Shown piece after piece: positions 1 through 7,336 of a stretch of 48,898 bases of DNA. Numbering within the stretch: the first letter of the stretch is position 1; the number at the start of each line of letters is the position of its first letter. The position numbers and the translations under genes are program-made. Source of the stretch: Pseudomonadota bacterium (GTDB lineage Bacteria; Pseudomonadota; Gammaproteobacteria; Burkholderiales; Sulfuricellaceae); assembly GCA_021801705.1 (NCBI GenBank), contig JAJYXP010000073.1, positions 1 through 48,898 on the forward strand, read 5' to 3'. Under the pieces are notes generated by a model. That model did not search any database and was not told the DNA's origin. It saw only the letters and a program-made list of their open reading frames with translations.

Positions 1-59
1 TTGCGGTCCATGTCTGCGATTTGCAGATCGGCCTTGAAAATCGTTGCTTTAAGGGCCAT
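1..59 (-). CDS. yaeQ: YaeQ family protein, 5' end only
   Basis: The complement of the first 59 bases opens with ATG and reads MALKATIFKADLQIADMDR, then runs off the window edge. This matches the well-conserved start of the YaeQ family (E. coli YaeQ begins MALKATIYKATVNVADLDR), a PD-(D/E)XK-fold protein of about 180 residues whose function is not established. Only about 19 codons are visible, so domain content and integrity cannot be judged. The call rests on near-identity over this short N terminus. No strong ribosome-binding site is obvious upstream. The gene is divergent from the small gene at 374. Confidence 0.8.
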   Translation of the reverse strand, partial: MALKATIFKADLQIADMDR

Positions 60-373
60 AGGGTCACTTTTGCGGTTACATGAGGTTCGCACTCATTCGG
101 AGTGCAAACGCTTAAGGATATGAAGAATACCTGATTTGGGGTTGTAAATTCCATGCGATCCGAGCGATTTCCTTGTTGGCTGGCCTTGGGGAGAGCATAA
201 GCGAATTCGGGCATCCACTATTTTTAGCATAAACTGAAGTGCTGAAGCCGTTGATTGGATTGATGGGCCGGTTATTTTTTACGGCGATCGCTTTAATGCG
301 GAAACACATTCGGTCACATTCCGATTGAATTTTTCTGCGTCCTTTCAATCCAATTTTTATTAGGAGGAACATC
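60..373. other. Divergent intergenic region between yaeQ and the 374 gene
   Basis: About 310 bases without a convincing gene. It must hold the yaeQ promoter (leftward) and that of the gene at 374 (rightward). A short inverted repeat GCACTC-N5-GAGTGC lies at 89-105. A Shine-Dalgarno TAGGAGG at 361-367 precedes the gene at 374. Base composition is more AT-rich than the coding sequence around it. I see no RNA gene or insertion sequence here. Confidence 0.4.
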
Positions 374-595
374 ATGAAACCCATAACCCCAACCGGTGCG
401 CCCATTGCCAACTGCTCGGAAGAAGATCGATGCACGCCGCTGACATGCAGCGTCTGTATGGCTGAAATCCCTCAAACTGCGGGGCTCACCCTCGATGGCC
501 CGGATTACGTCGCGTACTTTTGTGGACTGGACTGCCTGGAGGCGTGGAAAAAGAGCCATCCCGCCCATGCGCCCGATCCCAAAGGGAAGAAGTAG
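374..595 (+). CDS. Small Cys-motif protein, DUF3330-like
   Basis: A 73-residue protein preceded by a strong Shine-Dalgarno (TAGGAGG, about 7 bases before the ATG). It carries a CSVC pair near residue 25 and a YFCGLDC segment near residue 48, a CxxC...CxxxC arrangement suited to one metal ion. The layout 'C-x-V-C-x-x-E-I-P ... D-Y-V-x-x-F-C-G-L-x-C' resembles small DUF3330-type proteins; no function is established for them. The C terminus is charged (PDPKGKK). No signal peptide or membrane segment is seen, so it is probably cytoplasmic. A two-hairpin dispersed repeat begins right at its stop codon. The family assignment is from memory and moderately sure; that the gene is real is well supported by the ribosome-binding site. 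Confidence 0.65.
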   Translation: MKPITPTGAPIANCSEEDRCTPLTCSVCMAEIPQTAGLTLDGPDYVAYFCGLDCLEAWKKSHPAHAPDPKGKK

Positions 596-674
596 GGCCG
601 AATTCATTCGGCCAAATGTGCGAATGAATTCGCACCTACAAAAAAACGTACAGTCGTTTTAAGTTGACTGACTG
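593..674 (-). repeat. Dispersed two-hairpin repeat, copy 1 (inverted relative to the other two)
   Basis: Contains the palindromes GGCCGAAT-TC-ATTCGGCC and GTGCGAAT-GA-ATTCGCAC, then GTACAGTCGTTTTAAGTTGACTGACTG. The same unit, in opposite orientation, recurs at 43983-44063 and 48648-48733. Both hairpins share the inner stem CGAAT/ATTCG. The unit overlaps the TAG stop codon of the preceding gene. There is no coding potential and no long U-tract, so it is treated as a dispersed repeat rather than a terminator. Confidence 0.85.
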
Positions 675-714
675 CTGGTGCCGGGCGCATGCCTTTTCCC
701 GTCTATCGCAGTGG

Positions 715-743
715 TTGACACTGAAATCGGGATGTCATACCTT
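715..743 (+). promoter_or_regulatory. Possible sigma-70 promoter of the S4-domain gene
   Basis: A perfect -35 TTGACA at 715-720 is followed after 17 bases by TACCTT at 738-743, a weak -10 match (3 of 6). Transcription would start just before the S4-domain gene at 769. The spacing fits but the -10 is poor, so this is tentative. Confidence 0.35.
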
Positions 744-768
744 TGCATACTCATTTCAGAGGGCCTCT

Positions 769-987
769 ATGCAAACCGTCGAACTCCGGCTTAATGGCGA
801 ACACATCGAACTCTGCAACCTGCTCAAACTCGCCGGCGTGGCGGAAAGCGGGGGACGCGGCAAAGCCCTGGTCGCCGGGGGTGAAGTAACCGTGGACGGT
901 CAACCCGAGAGCCGCAAAACAGCAAAAATCCGTGCCGGACAGGTCGTCGAATGCCTTGGGGCGCGGATTACGGTTGTAGGTAAGTAA
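769..987 (+). CDS. RNA-binding S4 domain protein, YbcJ-like
   Basis: A 72-residue protein that is essentially a single S4 domain: ELCNLLKLAGVAESGGRGKA, then a GEVTVDGQPESRKTAKIRAGQ segment close to E. coli YbcJ (CDLLKLEGWSESGAQAK ... GQVKVDGAVETRKRCKI). S4 domains bind structured RNA such as rRNA; for the YbcJ group the RNA partner is not firmly known. The start at 769 was chosen because CAGAGGG lies 6-12 bases upstream and because the family begins here; the open frame reaches back to 664 but that stretch overlaps the dispersed repeat and lacks family similarity. It is followed 21 bases later by an unknown gene on the same strand. Confidence 0.82.
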   Translation: MQTVELRLNGEHIELCNLLKLAGVAESGGRGKALVAGGEVTVDGQPESRKTAKIRAGQVVECLGARITVVGK

Positions 988-1008
988 TTCGAGGCCCGTT
1001 AAACTGCC

Positions 1009-1383
1009 ATGAATTTACCCGCCCATGCCGTGCTTGCCGGATCCAGCCCGGCGAACCCCTTTTCCGCCCGCTGGTCTGCCAAAGGCAATAACCTGTGCCT
1101 GGGTGAATGGGAGATCCACTACCTGGGGCGGCCTGTGGAACTGGGCGCCGTTCGGCGCGATGCGGACATGGGCACCTTCGGCATATTCAGCTATATCTAC
1201 CCCGACGACGAGGACTTTGCCGAGGGGTTGCCGGAAGACGACTGGATTATTGAAAACGCCGGATGGCTGGGCGATCTTTTTGCCGAGCACGACATTCCCA
1301 TTGACGAAGCACATATGCGCTGGTTCTATCAGGCGATCAATCCCCACGATTGGCGGTGCGGCAGTTGCGGCGGGTGCCTCTGA
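1009..1383 (+). CDS. Uncharacterised acidic protein with C-terminal Cys motif
   Basis: A 124-residue protein I do not recognise. It is acidic in the middle (YPDDEDFAEGLPEDDW), rich in aromatic residues (WEIHYLG, GIFSYIYPDDE, MRWFYQAINPHDW), and ends CGSCGGCL, a CxxCxxC tail that could bind metal or take part in disulfide exchange. There is no signal peptide or membrane segment. The compositional bias and GC-rich third positions support coding. It lies 21 bases after the S4-domain gene on the same strand and may share its transcript. The antisense and +1-shifted open frames over the same stretch are treated as shadows. Confidence 0.6.
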   Translation: MNLPAHAVLAGSSPANPFSARWSAKGNNLCLGEWEIHYLGRPVELGAVRRDADMGTFGIFSYIYPDDEDFAEGLPEDDWIIENAGWLGDLFAEHDIPIDEAHMRWFYQAINPHDWRCGSCGGCL

Positions 1384-1468
1384 TCCCGAAGAAGATGCGG
1401 CGGATGGCTGGGGGCGACCCGGGTTGATCTTTCATCGCCGCGCCGTTCCCCCCTAAAACGGCTATTGA

Positions 1469-1580
1469 AACCGCCAAGACGCCAAGAAACTCATGCCGTT
1501 ACAGGACGCTTGCAGCTCGCCCATGGGGTGATTTGGCCACCTCGGCCTTTACTTCGCCATTACTTGGCGTCTTGGCGGTT
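1469..1580. repeat. Long inverted repeat, 18-bp perfect arms
   Basis: AACCGCCAAGACGCCAAG at 1469-1486 is repeated as its exact complement at 1563-1580, around 76 intervening bases. It sits between the unknown gene ending at 1383 and the convergent thioredoxin gene ending at 1595. There is no coding potential and no T-run typical of an intrinsic terminator. It resembles miniature palindromic elements scattered in betaproteobacterial intergenic regions. Confidence 0.75.
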
Positions 1581-1594
1581 CAACTGCCATTGGG

Positions 1595-1969
1595 TTAAAC
1601 CACGGTCTCGGTTGCGTTGCTTCCGGAGGCGTGGCGCTCGATAAAGCTGTCGATAAAGCGATGCAGGAATCCCGTGGTCTGCGCGCTGTGAAAGCGGTCG
1701 ATTTCCTTTCCGCGGCTGTAGGCGATGACGGTCGGGAAGCCCCGCACGCCGTGGCGTCCGGCAATCCTCATGTTCTCGTCGGCATCGACTTTAGCCAGCA
1801 CAAACTTGCCCTCGTATTCTTTCACCAGTTTGTCCAGCATCGGCTCCAGCACACGGCACGGGCTGCACCATTCGGCGCTGATATCCAGCAGCACCGGTAT
1901 GTGGTACGAACGGGCAAGCACCAGCTCTTCAAAATCGGCTTCTTCTACGTTGTAAGAGAGTTCCATCAT
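1595..1969 (-). CDS. Thioredoxin family protein
   Basis: About 124 residues with a thioredoxin fold: IPVLLDISAEWCSPCRVLEP holds the redox motif WCSPC (canonical WCGPC), followed by LAKVDADEN and the cis-proline segment GVRGFPTVIAYSRGKEIDRF. No signal peptide, so a cytoplasmic disulfide reductase or a thioredoxin-like co-chaperone (the SYNVEEADFEE start recalls the YbbN N terminus) is likely. Glycine to serine at the third position of the active site may shift the redox potential. The start is placed at the tandem ATGs at 1969/1966, since the family begins just before this point; the frame extends to a TTG at 2011 with no family support. It is convergent with the gene at 1009 and downstream of the AsmA-like gene on the same strand. 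Confidence 0.85.
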   Translation of the reverse strand: MMELSYNVEEADFEELVLARSYHIPVLLDISAEWCSPCRVLEPMLDKLVKEYEGKFVLAKVDADENMRIAGRHGVRGFPTVIAYSRGKEIDRFHSAQTTGFLHRFIDSFIERHASGSNATETVV

Positions 1970-2096
1970 ATTGAACGGTCTGAATGAAATAAGGAGCGCT
2001 AGTTTAAACAAGCCACCCGCTCTTTGCCACTAGCTAAACGGGTAGTTCACCCGGAAGGCACGCGGCCGCCACCCCGCCAAGCGGGTTGTTGCCCCG

Positions 2097-3200
2097 CTAC
2101 TTGCCGAGCAGCCGGCCAATCACTCCGCCCACGCCCTGGGCTGCACTCCCTACCCCGCGTGCCAGGCCTTCGATGCCGACGCCGAGGCTTTCGGCCATGG
2201 ATGCGCCGAGACGCTTGGCGAAACTTTCGTTGAGGGAGAATCGGGGGTCCTTGAGGTTGCCTTCCAGCGTAAAGCGGATGCTGATCTGGCCCTTGTTGTT
2301 CTTGAGGGCGGCCACCACAGCCTGACGGGGCATACCCATGAAAGTGCCGAATTTGTCGCCGGCGGAGACCAGCTCCAGTTGGGAGAGGGTCAGCGTGCCC
2401 GGCGCCCGCATGCTGTTGTTGTGCACGGTAGATTTCAAATCCAGATCGAGCGTGCCACGCTTCACCCCGGTTTCCGAAGCCTTGATGAGATAGGGTTGGA
2501 GGGCGACCAGATCCACGCCCCGGAGTTTGGTGGTGACTTCCGAATCCTTGCTGGCCAGCTTGATCCAGCCCTGTATGGCAAGCTTGCCGTCGTGTCGCAC
2601 ACCCTTGATCACGCCTTCCAGCTTGAGTTGAGTTCGGCTGTCCAGATCCGGCAACCGCAGGTTTTCAACGCTGGCGTTGAGCTGCTCCAGCCGCAGCTTG
2701 TGGGGAGGCTTGCGGACGCTGGCGTCGTAGAATTCGAGCACTGCAGTCTTCAGTTCGACGCTGCCGATGCTGATGGGAGGTGCGGGCGGCTTGGCTTTAT
2801 TCTCATTCCCGGCGGGCTTTTCCAGCAGGCTGGGCAGGAGCCGCAGAGGCCCCTCCCTGGGGCGGAGGATGGAGATATAACCGTCTTCCACCGTGATGCT
2901 GTTTATCCGCACCTGGGCGGATAAAAGCCCGCGCAGGTCGGGCACGATGATAATTCGCCGGGCGCGAAGGGTGTTTTCAGCCGGCCAGTTTTTTGGCGCG
3001 TGTATCCGCACGCGGCTCACCTCGATGGCGGACCAGCCGAGCGTGATTTCGCCCACTTCGCTTTCCGGTCCCAGAGCTTGTTCCACCTTGGCCTTGAGTG
3101 CCTTCACGGCAAAGTGGAGCCCCAGCGTGCCCGCCCCCGCAAGCACAAGGATCACGACCAGGGCCGCCAGGAGCAGCCGTTTGGACTTGCCTTCCTTCAT
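2097..3200 (-). CDS. AsmA-like/DUF748 membrane-anchored protein
   Basis: A 367-residue protein with a positively charged start (MKEGKSKR) and one N-terminal membrane helix at about 9-33 (LLLAALVVILVLAGAGTLGL), so anchored in the inner membrane with the rest in the periplasm. The body reads as repeated beta-strand segments (VEQALGPESEVGEITLGWSA, RARRIIIVPDLRGLLSAQVR, SIGSVELKTAVLEFYDASV) as in DUF748/AsmA-type proteins, which are linked to outer-membrane biogenesis and lipid transport. The C terminus is rich in Gly and Ala. An AAAGGA Shine-Dalgarno precedes the ATG. It is shorter than full AsmA or TamB. The family call is reasonable; the exact role is unknown. Confidence 0.7.
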   Translation of the reverse strand: MKEGKSKRLLLAALVVILVLAGAGTLGLHFAVKALKAKVEQALGPESEVGEITLGWSAIEVSRVRIHAPKNWPAENTLRARRIIIVPDLRGLLSAQVRINSITVEDGYISILRPREGPLRLLPSLLEKPAGNENKAKPPAPPISIGSVELKTAVLEFYDASVRKPPHKLRLEQLNASVENLRLPDLDSRTQLKLEGVIKGVRHDGKLAIQGWIKLASKDSEVTTKLRGVDLVALQPYLIKASETGVKRGTLDLDLKSTVHNNSMRAPGTLTLSQLELVSAGDKFGTFMGMPRQAVVAALKNNKGQISIRFTLEGNLKDPRFSLNESFAKRLGASMAESLGVGIEGLARGVGSAAQGVGGVIGRLLGK

Positions 3201-3379
3201 TTTGTTTTTCCTTTATTCCGGCAACGGGTTAGCGATGGATTATAGCAGTCCGGATGGCCGCGGAAAGCCGAATCCGGAGCAAATCCTTGGAGGGTGTAGT
3301 TGGCTATACTTAATTTGGCGTTCCCGGATTTACTCTGTTGGCTGGCGAAACCGTACCATCTGTTGGAGAAAAGACCTTC

Positions 3380-3946
3380 ATGCCCCCCTCCATGCGCATC
3401 CTGCTTCTGCTTATTGCGACGGTAGTCCTGGCGGGCTGCGCCAGTTCTGGGCCGCGCTACCAGACCGCATACCATTATGAACCGCCCGTGACGGCTGAGG
3501 GTCGCGCCTGTCTGGAAAAGTGCGGACAGAAAATGGAAGCCTGCCAGCAGCGTTGCACGGCCGATTACCAGGCTTGTCTGGAGCGCATCGAACCGCAGGT
3601 GGAAGCGCGTTACGGCGAGGCCCTCAAGCGCTATGAAGCCGAACTGGATCGCTACCGCTGGGAGCTGGAACGTTATCGTTTAGACCAGCTCCTGAGTTGG
3701 CGCGACCCCTTCTGGTACGGCCCCGGTTTTTACCGCCCCTGGCCCGGCCCGTACTATCCGTTCTATTTCCCCCCTTTTCCGCCTGTTCCGCCGGCCAAAC
3801 CCAACCGCGACGAGGAGTTCAACCGGCTCCGGAACGAGCAATGCGAGGTGGAATGCGGCTGCCAGCCCGTCTACGACGCCTGCTTTCTTGCCTGCGGCGG
3901 CAAGCGAACCGTGGAGGAGCGCTGCATCGCCAATTGCCCTCCATGA
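3380..3946 (+). CDS. Cysteine-rich lipoprotein of unknown function
   Basis: About 188 residues. The N terminus MPPSMRILLLLIATVVLAGC is a lipoprotein signal with lipobox LAGC (Cys20), so it is lipid-anchored, probably in the outer membrane. Two Cys clusters follow: CLEKCGQ...CQQRC...C near residues 38-63 and CEVECGC...CFLACGG...C...C near the C terminus. The repeated CxxxC spacing suggests disulfide-linked helical hairpins. Between them lie a charged helix (RYEAELDRYRWELERYRLDQ) and a Pro/Tyr/Phe-rich stretch. The start at 3380 has GGAGAAAAG upstream and places the hydrophobic core correctly; a later ATG at 3392 is possible. I do not recognise a named family. Confidence 0.72.
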   Translation: MPPSMRILLLLIATVVLAGCASSGPRYQTAYHYEPPVTAEGRACLEKCGQKMEACQQRCTADYQACLERIEPQVEARYGEALKRYEAELDRYRWELERYRLDQLLSWRDPFWYGPGFYRPWPGPYYPFYFPPFPPVPPAKPNRDEEFNRLRNEQCEVECGCQPVYDACFLACGGKRTVEERCIANCPP

Positions 3947-4067
3947 ACAGCGCCAGTGAACTTGCTTCGTCGATGGCCTCATGGCGGATGATTGCCGCAT
4001 GTTCGACGGGGAAAGAGATGGCCTTAGTGTAGTGCTTTCGAATTATTGCAGCTTATTCGTTGCGCCC

Positions 4068-4115
4068 TGTAGATCGGGCTTTAGCCCGATATGTCGGTCT
4101 GAAGACCGACCTACA
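4068..4115. repeat. Double-hairpin intergenic repeat
   Basis: TGTAG, then stem ATCGGGC-TTTA-GCCCGAT, then stem GTCGGTCT-GA-AGACCGAC, then CTACA. This is a compact palindromic unit of the TGTAGG...CCTACA kind common in proteobacterial intergenic DNA. It lies between the lipoprotein gene and the 3' end of the convergent pepD. No U-tract follows on either strand, so it is not a classic terminator, though it could stop exonucleases. Confidence 0.7.
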
Positions 4116-4164
4116 ACACCCGATGCCACGCAGCAATAAGTTCCAAATAGAATGAAGCATTACA

Positions 4165-5625
4165 TTAGCTGCTTGCCAGCGCCTGCAGCACCGCCCTGAG
4201 CAGTTGCCAGCACCGCCCTACCGATTCGATTTCGACGCCTTCTCCCGGCGCATGGGCGCCGCGGATGTCCGGCCCGAAGGAAATCATGTCCAACTGCGGG
4301 TGGCTGGCCGCCAGCAGGCCGCACTCCAGCCCGGCGTGGATCACCTGCAGGCTGGCGGGCTGGCCGAACTCCTGGCGGTAGACCCGTTCGCACAGCCCGA
4401 GCAGGGGTGAAGCCGGGTTCGGCGTCCAGCCCGGATAGGCGCCGGATTTTTCGGCGCGGGCCGCGCTGGCCACGGCGTGGCTCACGATCTCGTCGGCCAG
4501 CGCATCGGCCCGGTCATCCTTCAGCGAACGCACCTTGAAAGTGACGCGCCACTCGCCCCGGTCGAGGCTGGCCACGCCCAGGTTGCCGGAAGTTTCCACC
4601 ACGCCGGGAAAATCGGCGCTCATCTGTTTGACGCCATTCTGCGCGGTATGCAGAAATTCCAGCAGCGCCGTCCGCTCCTCGCCGGCCAGCGCCTCGCCCA
4701 CTGCCGATGCCTGCGCCCGGCAGCCGAGCCGAACGCCGTCATCGTTGCCCTGAAAGCGCTGCCGCCATGCCGCCGCACGAGCTTCAGCCAGTTCCTGCAG
4801 CCGGGATACCGCGTCGGCGGGCAGGGCGATCACGGCAAACGCCTCGCGCGGGATGGCGTTGCGCGCGCTGCCGCCGGTCAGGCTGAGCAGGCGCAGGTCG
4901 ATTGCTTCAGCCGCCTCGCGCAGGAATTCCGCCAGCAGCCGGATGGCGTTGCCGCGGCCGAGGTGGATGTCGATGCCGGAATGGCCGCCGCGCAGGCCGG
5001 TCACCCCCACCTGCCAGGCCGCGAAACCCGCCGGCACCGGCCCGGTGCGGCAAGTCCGCCGGGCGTTGACGTCCACCCCGCCGGCGCAGCCCAGGTAAAA
5101 GCGGCCCCATTCCTCGGTATCCAGGTTGAGCAGATACCTGCCCCGCAGCGCGCCGGGCGCCAGCCCGCGCGCACCGTCCATGCCCGATTCCTCGTTGACG
5201 GTAAGCAGCACCTCCAGCGACGGATGGGCAAGGCCCGGCTCTTCCAGCGCCGCCAGCGCCAGCGCCACGCCGATACCGTTGTCGGCGCCCAGCGTGGTGT
5301 TCTCCGCAACCACCCAGCCATCGCGCGCCACCGCCCGGATCGGGTCGCGCTCGAAATCGTGTAGCGTGCCGGAATTGGCCTGGCACACCATGTCGAGGTG
5401 GCCTTGCAGCACCACCCCGGGCATCGCCTCGCAGCCGGGGCTGGCGGGCCGGCGCAGGATCAGGTTGCCGGCGCCGTCGACCTGGCTGGCGATGCCGCGC
5501 TGCGCCGCCCAGGCGATCAGGTGCTCGCGCAAGGCCGCTTCGCCCAGCGAAGGGCGCGGGATCGCGCAGAGGGTGGCGAAGTGCGACCAGACCGGGCGCG
5601 GTTGCAGGTTTTCAAATGGAGTCAT
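4165..5625 (-). CDS. pepD: Aminoacyl-histidine dipeptidase (peptidase D)
   Basis: A 486-residue cytosolic zinc peptidase of family M20C, hydrolysing Xaa-His dipeptides such as carnosine. The length matches E. coli PepD (about 485). Visible motifs: VVLQGHLDMV (metal-binding His and following Asp), TTLGADNGIGVALALA (bridging Asp), LLTVNEESGMDGARGL (catalytic and metal Glu), LLNLDTEEWG (metal Asp) and a C-terminal HAGLECGLL with the last metal His. The dimerisation or lid domain lies between about 190 and 330. It begins with MTPFENLQPRPVWSHF, typical for the family. It is a single gene divergent from the toxin-antitoxin module at 5761; the 135-base gap holds both promoters. Confidence 0.95.
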   Translation of the reverse strand: MTPFENLQPRPVWSHFATLCAIPRPSLGEAALREHLIAWAAQRGIASQVDGAGNLILRRPASPGCEAMPGVVLQGHLDMVCQANSGTLHDFERDPIRAVARDGWVVAENTTLGADNGIGVALALAALEEPGLAHPSLEVLLTVNEESGMDGARGLAPGALRGRYLLNLDTEEWGRFYLGCAGGVDVNARRTCRTGPVPAGFAAWQVGVTGLRGGHSGIDIHLGRGNAIRLLAEFLREAAEAIDLRLLSLTGGSARNAIPREAFAVIALPADAVSRLQELAEARAAAWRQRFQGNDDGVRLGCRAQASAVGEALAGEERTALLEFLHTAQNGVKQMSADFPGVVETSGNLGVASLDRGEWRVTFKVRSLKDDRADALADEIVSHAVASAARAEKSGAYPGWTPNPASPLLGLCERVYRQEFGQPASLQVIHAGLECGLLAASHPQLDMISFGPDIRGAHAPGEGVEIESVGRCWQLLRAVLQALASS

Positions 5626-5702
5626 GCTGCAAAGCAGGCTTCAGATGACAAAGCGCAAGTATAGCGCGGCAGGAAAAGATCACGATAGCTCAGCCTAATA
5701 GC

Positions 5703-5745
5703 TTGAATTTCAAGGTCAGATAAAATATTATGACCATATAGTCAT
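5703..5745 (+). promoter_or_regulatory. Promoter and palindromic operator of toxin-antitoxin module 1
   Basis: -35 TTGAAT (5703-5708), 17-base spacer, -10 TATTAT (5726-5731). A palindrome ATGAC-CATATA-GTCAT (5730-5745) overlaps the end of the -10 and the likely start site, where an antitoxin or toxin-antitoxin complex would block transcription. Autoregulation is the norm for Phd-type modules; here it is inferred from position only. Confidence 0.65.
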
Positions 5746-5760
5746 TTCTGAAGGACTGCC

Positions 5761-5991
5761 ATGCGAACCATCCCCATCGTCGAAGCAAAATCCCATTTCT
5801 CGGCCCTGCTATCCGAAGTCGAGGCGGGAGAAGAAATCGCCATCACCAAACATGGCCGCATCGTGGCGCGCATCGTGCCGGACAAGCCGCGCATGGCGGC
5901 GGACGTGTTCAGGTCTTTTTGGCACGAGAGCGACATCGACCTGGAGGCCCCCGCCGACTCCCTGCCCGAACCCGTGCCGCCGCTGGAGTAG
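5761..5991 (+). CDS. Type II antitoxin, Phd/YefM family
   Basis: A 76-residue protein starting MRTIPIVEAKSHFSALLSEV, the usual Phd/YefM fold (strand, helix 'AK..FS.LL..VE.GE.I.ITKHGR..A.IVP'). The N-terminal half makes the DNA-binding dimer; the acidic, Pro-rich C-terminal half (ESDIDLEAPADSLPEPVPPLE) is the expected disordered part that folds over the toxin. AAGGA lies about 7 bases before the ATG. It is followed three bases after its stop codon by the PIN toxin gene, a normal antitoxin-first order. It would neutralise that toxin and repress the shared promoter. Confidence 0.9.
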   Translation: MRTIPIVEAKSHFSALLSEVEAGEEIAITKHGRIVARIVPDKPRMAADVFRSFWHESDIDLEAPADSLPEPVPPLE

Positions 5992-5994
5992 GAA

Positions 5995-6396
5995 ATGGCC
6001 TACCTGCTCGACACCAACATCATCATCGCCGCCATGAAAGGCGTGCCGGGCGTCATCGGCAGGCTGGAAAAAATCCCCCTCTCCGCCCTGATCCTTTCGC
6101 CCATCGTGCTCGGCGAACTGGAATTCGGCGCGGAAAAAAGCGCGCACGTGGAAAAGAACCGCGCCCGCCTCGCCAGCCTGATCGAAAACATCCCCGCCGC
6201 GCCGCTGGATACCGAAACCAGCCGCCACTACGGGCTTATCCGTGCGGACCTGGAGGAAAAAGGCACCCCCATCGGCGCGAACGACCTATGGATTGCCGCC
6301 CAGGCGCTGGCGCTCGGGGCAATGCTGGTCACCGACAACATTGGGGAGTTTTCGCGGGTGGCGGGGCTGGAAGTGGAGAATTGGGTGGGGAAGTGA
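5995..6396 (+). CDS. vapC: PIN-domain ribonuclease toxin, VapC type
   Basis: A 133-residue PIN domain. The acidic catalytic set is visible: D in YLLDTNIIIAAMKG near the start, E in VLGELEFGAEKS, D in GANDLWIAAQALALG and the C-terminal D in LVTDNIGEFSRV. Such toxins cut tRNA or rRNA in a magnesium-dependent way and are held inactive by the partner antitoxin (5761). Length and motif order are normal and there is no frameshift, so the module looks intact. The pairing of a Phd/YefM-type antitoxin with a VapC-type toxin is common. The actual RNA target cannot be told from sequence. Confidence 0.9.
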   Translation: MAYLLDTNIIIAAMKGVPGVIGRLEKIPLSALILSPIVLGELEFGAEKSAHVEKNRARLASLIENIPAAPLDTETSRHYGLIRADLEEKGTPIGANDLWIAAQALALGAMLVTDNIGEFSRVAGLEVENWVGK

Positions 6397-6470
6397 TGGA
6401 TCAAATTCACTCTGAGTCTAATGGCTCTACCCCAGAATTATTGCGATGCTGACCCCTTTGATCACTCCAA

Positions 6471-6580
6471 CATTCCCTCCCCCTGGCAGGGGGAGGGTTA
6501 GGGTGGGGGTTGAAAGTTTCGCGTGAGAATGGGCATCTTAACCCCCATCCCAACCTTCCCCCTGCGAGGGGGAAGGAGTG
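6471..6580. repeat. Paired GC-rich hairpins with C/G runs
   Basis: CCCTCCCCCTGGCAGGGGGAGGG near 6474-6496 and CCTTCCCCCTGCGAGGGGGAAGG near 6553-6575 are each self-complementary, and the flanking GGGTTAGGGTGGGGGTTG and CTTAACCCCCATCCCAACC also pair with each other. This makes a nested palindrome of about 100 bases. Related CTCTCCCCC...GGGGGAGAG units occur at 13065 and about 37056. It is non-coding, between the VapC gene and the second toxin-antitoxin module. Confidence 0.7.
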
Positions 6581-6587
6581 AAAAATA

Positions 6588-6661
6588 GCCGCCTTGGGCG
6601 GCTCACGGTTTTATCGGCGCCTTTGAGGCGCTCACCCATAGGCCTCCGGCTTTGCCGGAGG
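6588..6661. repeat. Array of three short hairpins
   Basis: Three stem-loops spaced about 28 bases: GCCGCCTTGGGCGGC (6588-6602), GCGCCTTTGAGGCGC (6617-6631) and CCTCCGGCTTTGCCGGAGG (6643-6661). The first two are followed by TCAC and preceded by an A/T-rich spacer. A similar series occurs in inverse order at 48771-48870. The form recalls REP clusters or the ends of IS200/IS605-type elements, but no transposase gene lies beside it. Confidence 0.6.
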
Positions 6662-6688
6662 GGCAATTAGGGACAGACCACGGTTTCA

Positions 6689-7075
6689 TCACACCTTCCT
6701 CACGCCGTCCCCATACTTTGCAACGAGTTTGTCCACTGTCAGCAACATCAACCCTTCCACCCTCGCTTGCGCCACGAGGATGCGGTCGAACGGATCTTTG
6801 TGCAGGTTCGGCAACTCGTTCACCGCGACAGCGTGTTCGCTGGCGATGGGGAGTTCGCGATAGCCACTCACCAGCAGCATGCGCCACAGTCGGCGCGGGT
6901 CAACATTGAAGTCCGAGCGTTCGAGCCCGTTCTTGATGCTGATCTCCCACAGGCTGGCGGAACTGAATAAAAGGTGATTGGCGGGGTCGAGCAGCAGCGC
7001 ACGAGCCTTGGCCGACAGCCGCTTGGGCTCGCTCGCCGCCCACAGCAACAGGCGGGTGTCGAGCAACAGGTTCAA
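6689..7075 (-). CDS. PIN-domain toxin of toxin-antitoxin module 2
   Basis: A 128-residue PIN protein: MNLLLDTRLLLWAASEPKRL (catalytic Asp6; most relatives read DTH here, this one DTR), SASLWEISIKNGLE (Glu), KDPFDRILVAQA (Asp) and LLTVDKLVAKYG (last Asp). This is the subgroup often labelled type II toxin-antitoxin PIN protein with an LLLDTHLLLW start. Its ATG overlaps the antitoxin stop codon by four bases, so the two are translationally coupled. All acidic residues are present, so it should be an active RNase. It is distinct in sequence from the VapC at 5995, so not a recent duplicate. Confidence 0.88.
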   Translation of the reverse strand: MNLLLDTRLLLWAASEPKRLSAKARALLLDPANHLLFSSASLWEISIKNGLERSDFNVDPRRLWRMLLVSGYRELPIASEHAVAVNELPNLHKDPFDRILVAQARVEGLMLLTVDKLVAKYGDGVRKV

Positions 7076-7320
7076 GCCTTGCGTCCGGTAAACAGGCTTT
7101 CGATTTCGCTGCTGCCCATCTGGTCGAAATCATCCGGCACGGAAAATTCTCCCGCCATGAATCCCAGGCGACTAGCCGTTCCCGATTCGGCGGGTTCCAG
7201 CGGGATAACCTTGACCATCGGCTTGCCAGCCTTGGCAATGATGAAGGCTTCGCCGTGAGCGGCTTGTTCGACCAGCTTGGAAAGCTGGGTTTTGGCATCG
7301 TGGATATTGACGGTGAGCAT
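7072..7320 (-). CDS. Type II antitoxin, Phd/YefM family, module 2
   Basis: An 82-residue protein beginning MLTVNIHDAKTQLSKLVEQA, then HGEAFIIAKAGKPMVKVIPL, the standard Phd/YefM N-terminal DNA-binding fold. The C-terminal part (FSVPDDFDQMGSSEIESLFTGRKA) is the 'VPDDFD' tail typical of antitoxins paired with LLLDTHLLLW-type PIN toxins. GAGG lies about 6 bases before the ATG. Its end overlaps the toxin start by four bases. Expected to bind the toxin and to repress the promoter at 7337-7377. Confidence 0.9.
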   Translation of the reverse strand: MLTVNIHDAKTQLSKLVEQAAHGEAFIIAKAGKPMVKVIPLEPAESGTASRLGFMAGEFSVPDDFDQMGSSEIESLFTGRKA

Positions 7321-7336
7321 GGCGGCCTCGTAGTGG

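Noticed and set aside
6474-6496. GC-rich hairpin as an intrinsic terminator for the VapC gene
   Set aside because: No run of T follows the stem on either strand, and related units occur at other, unrelated positions.
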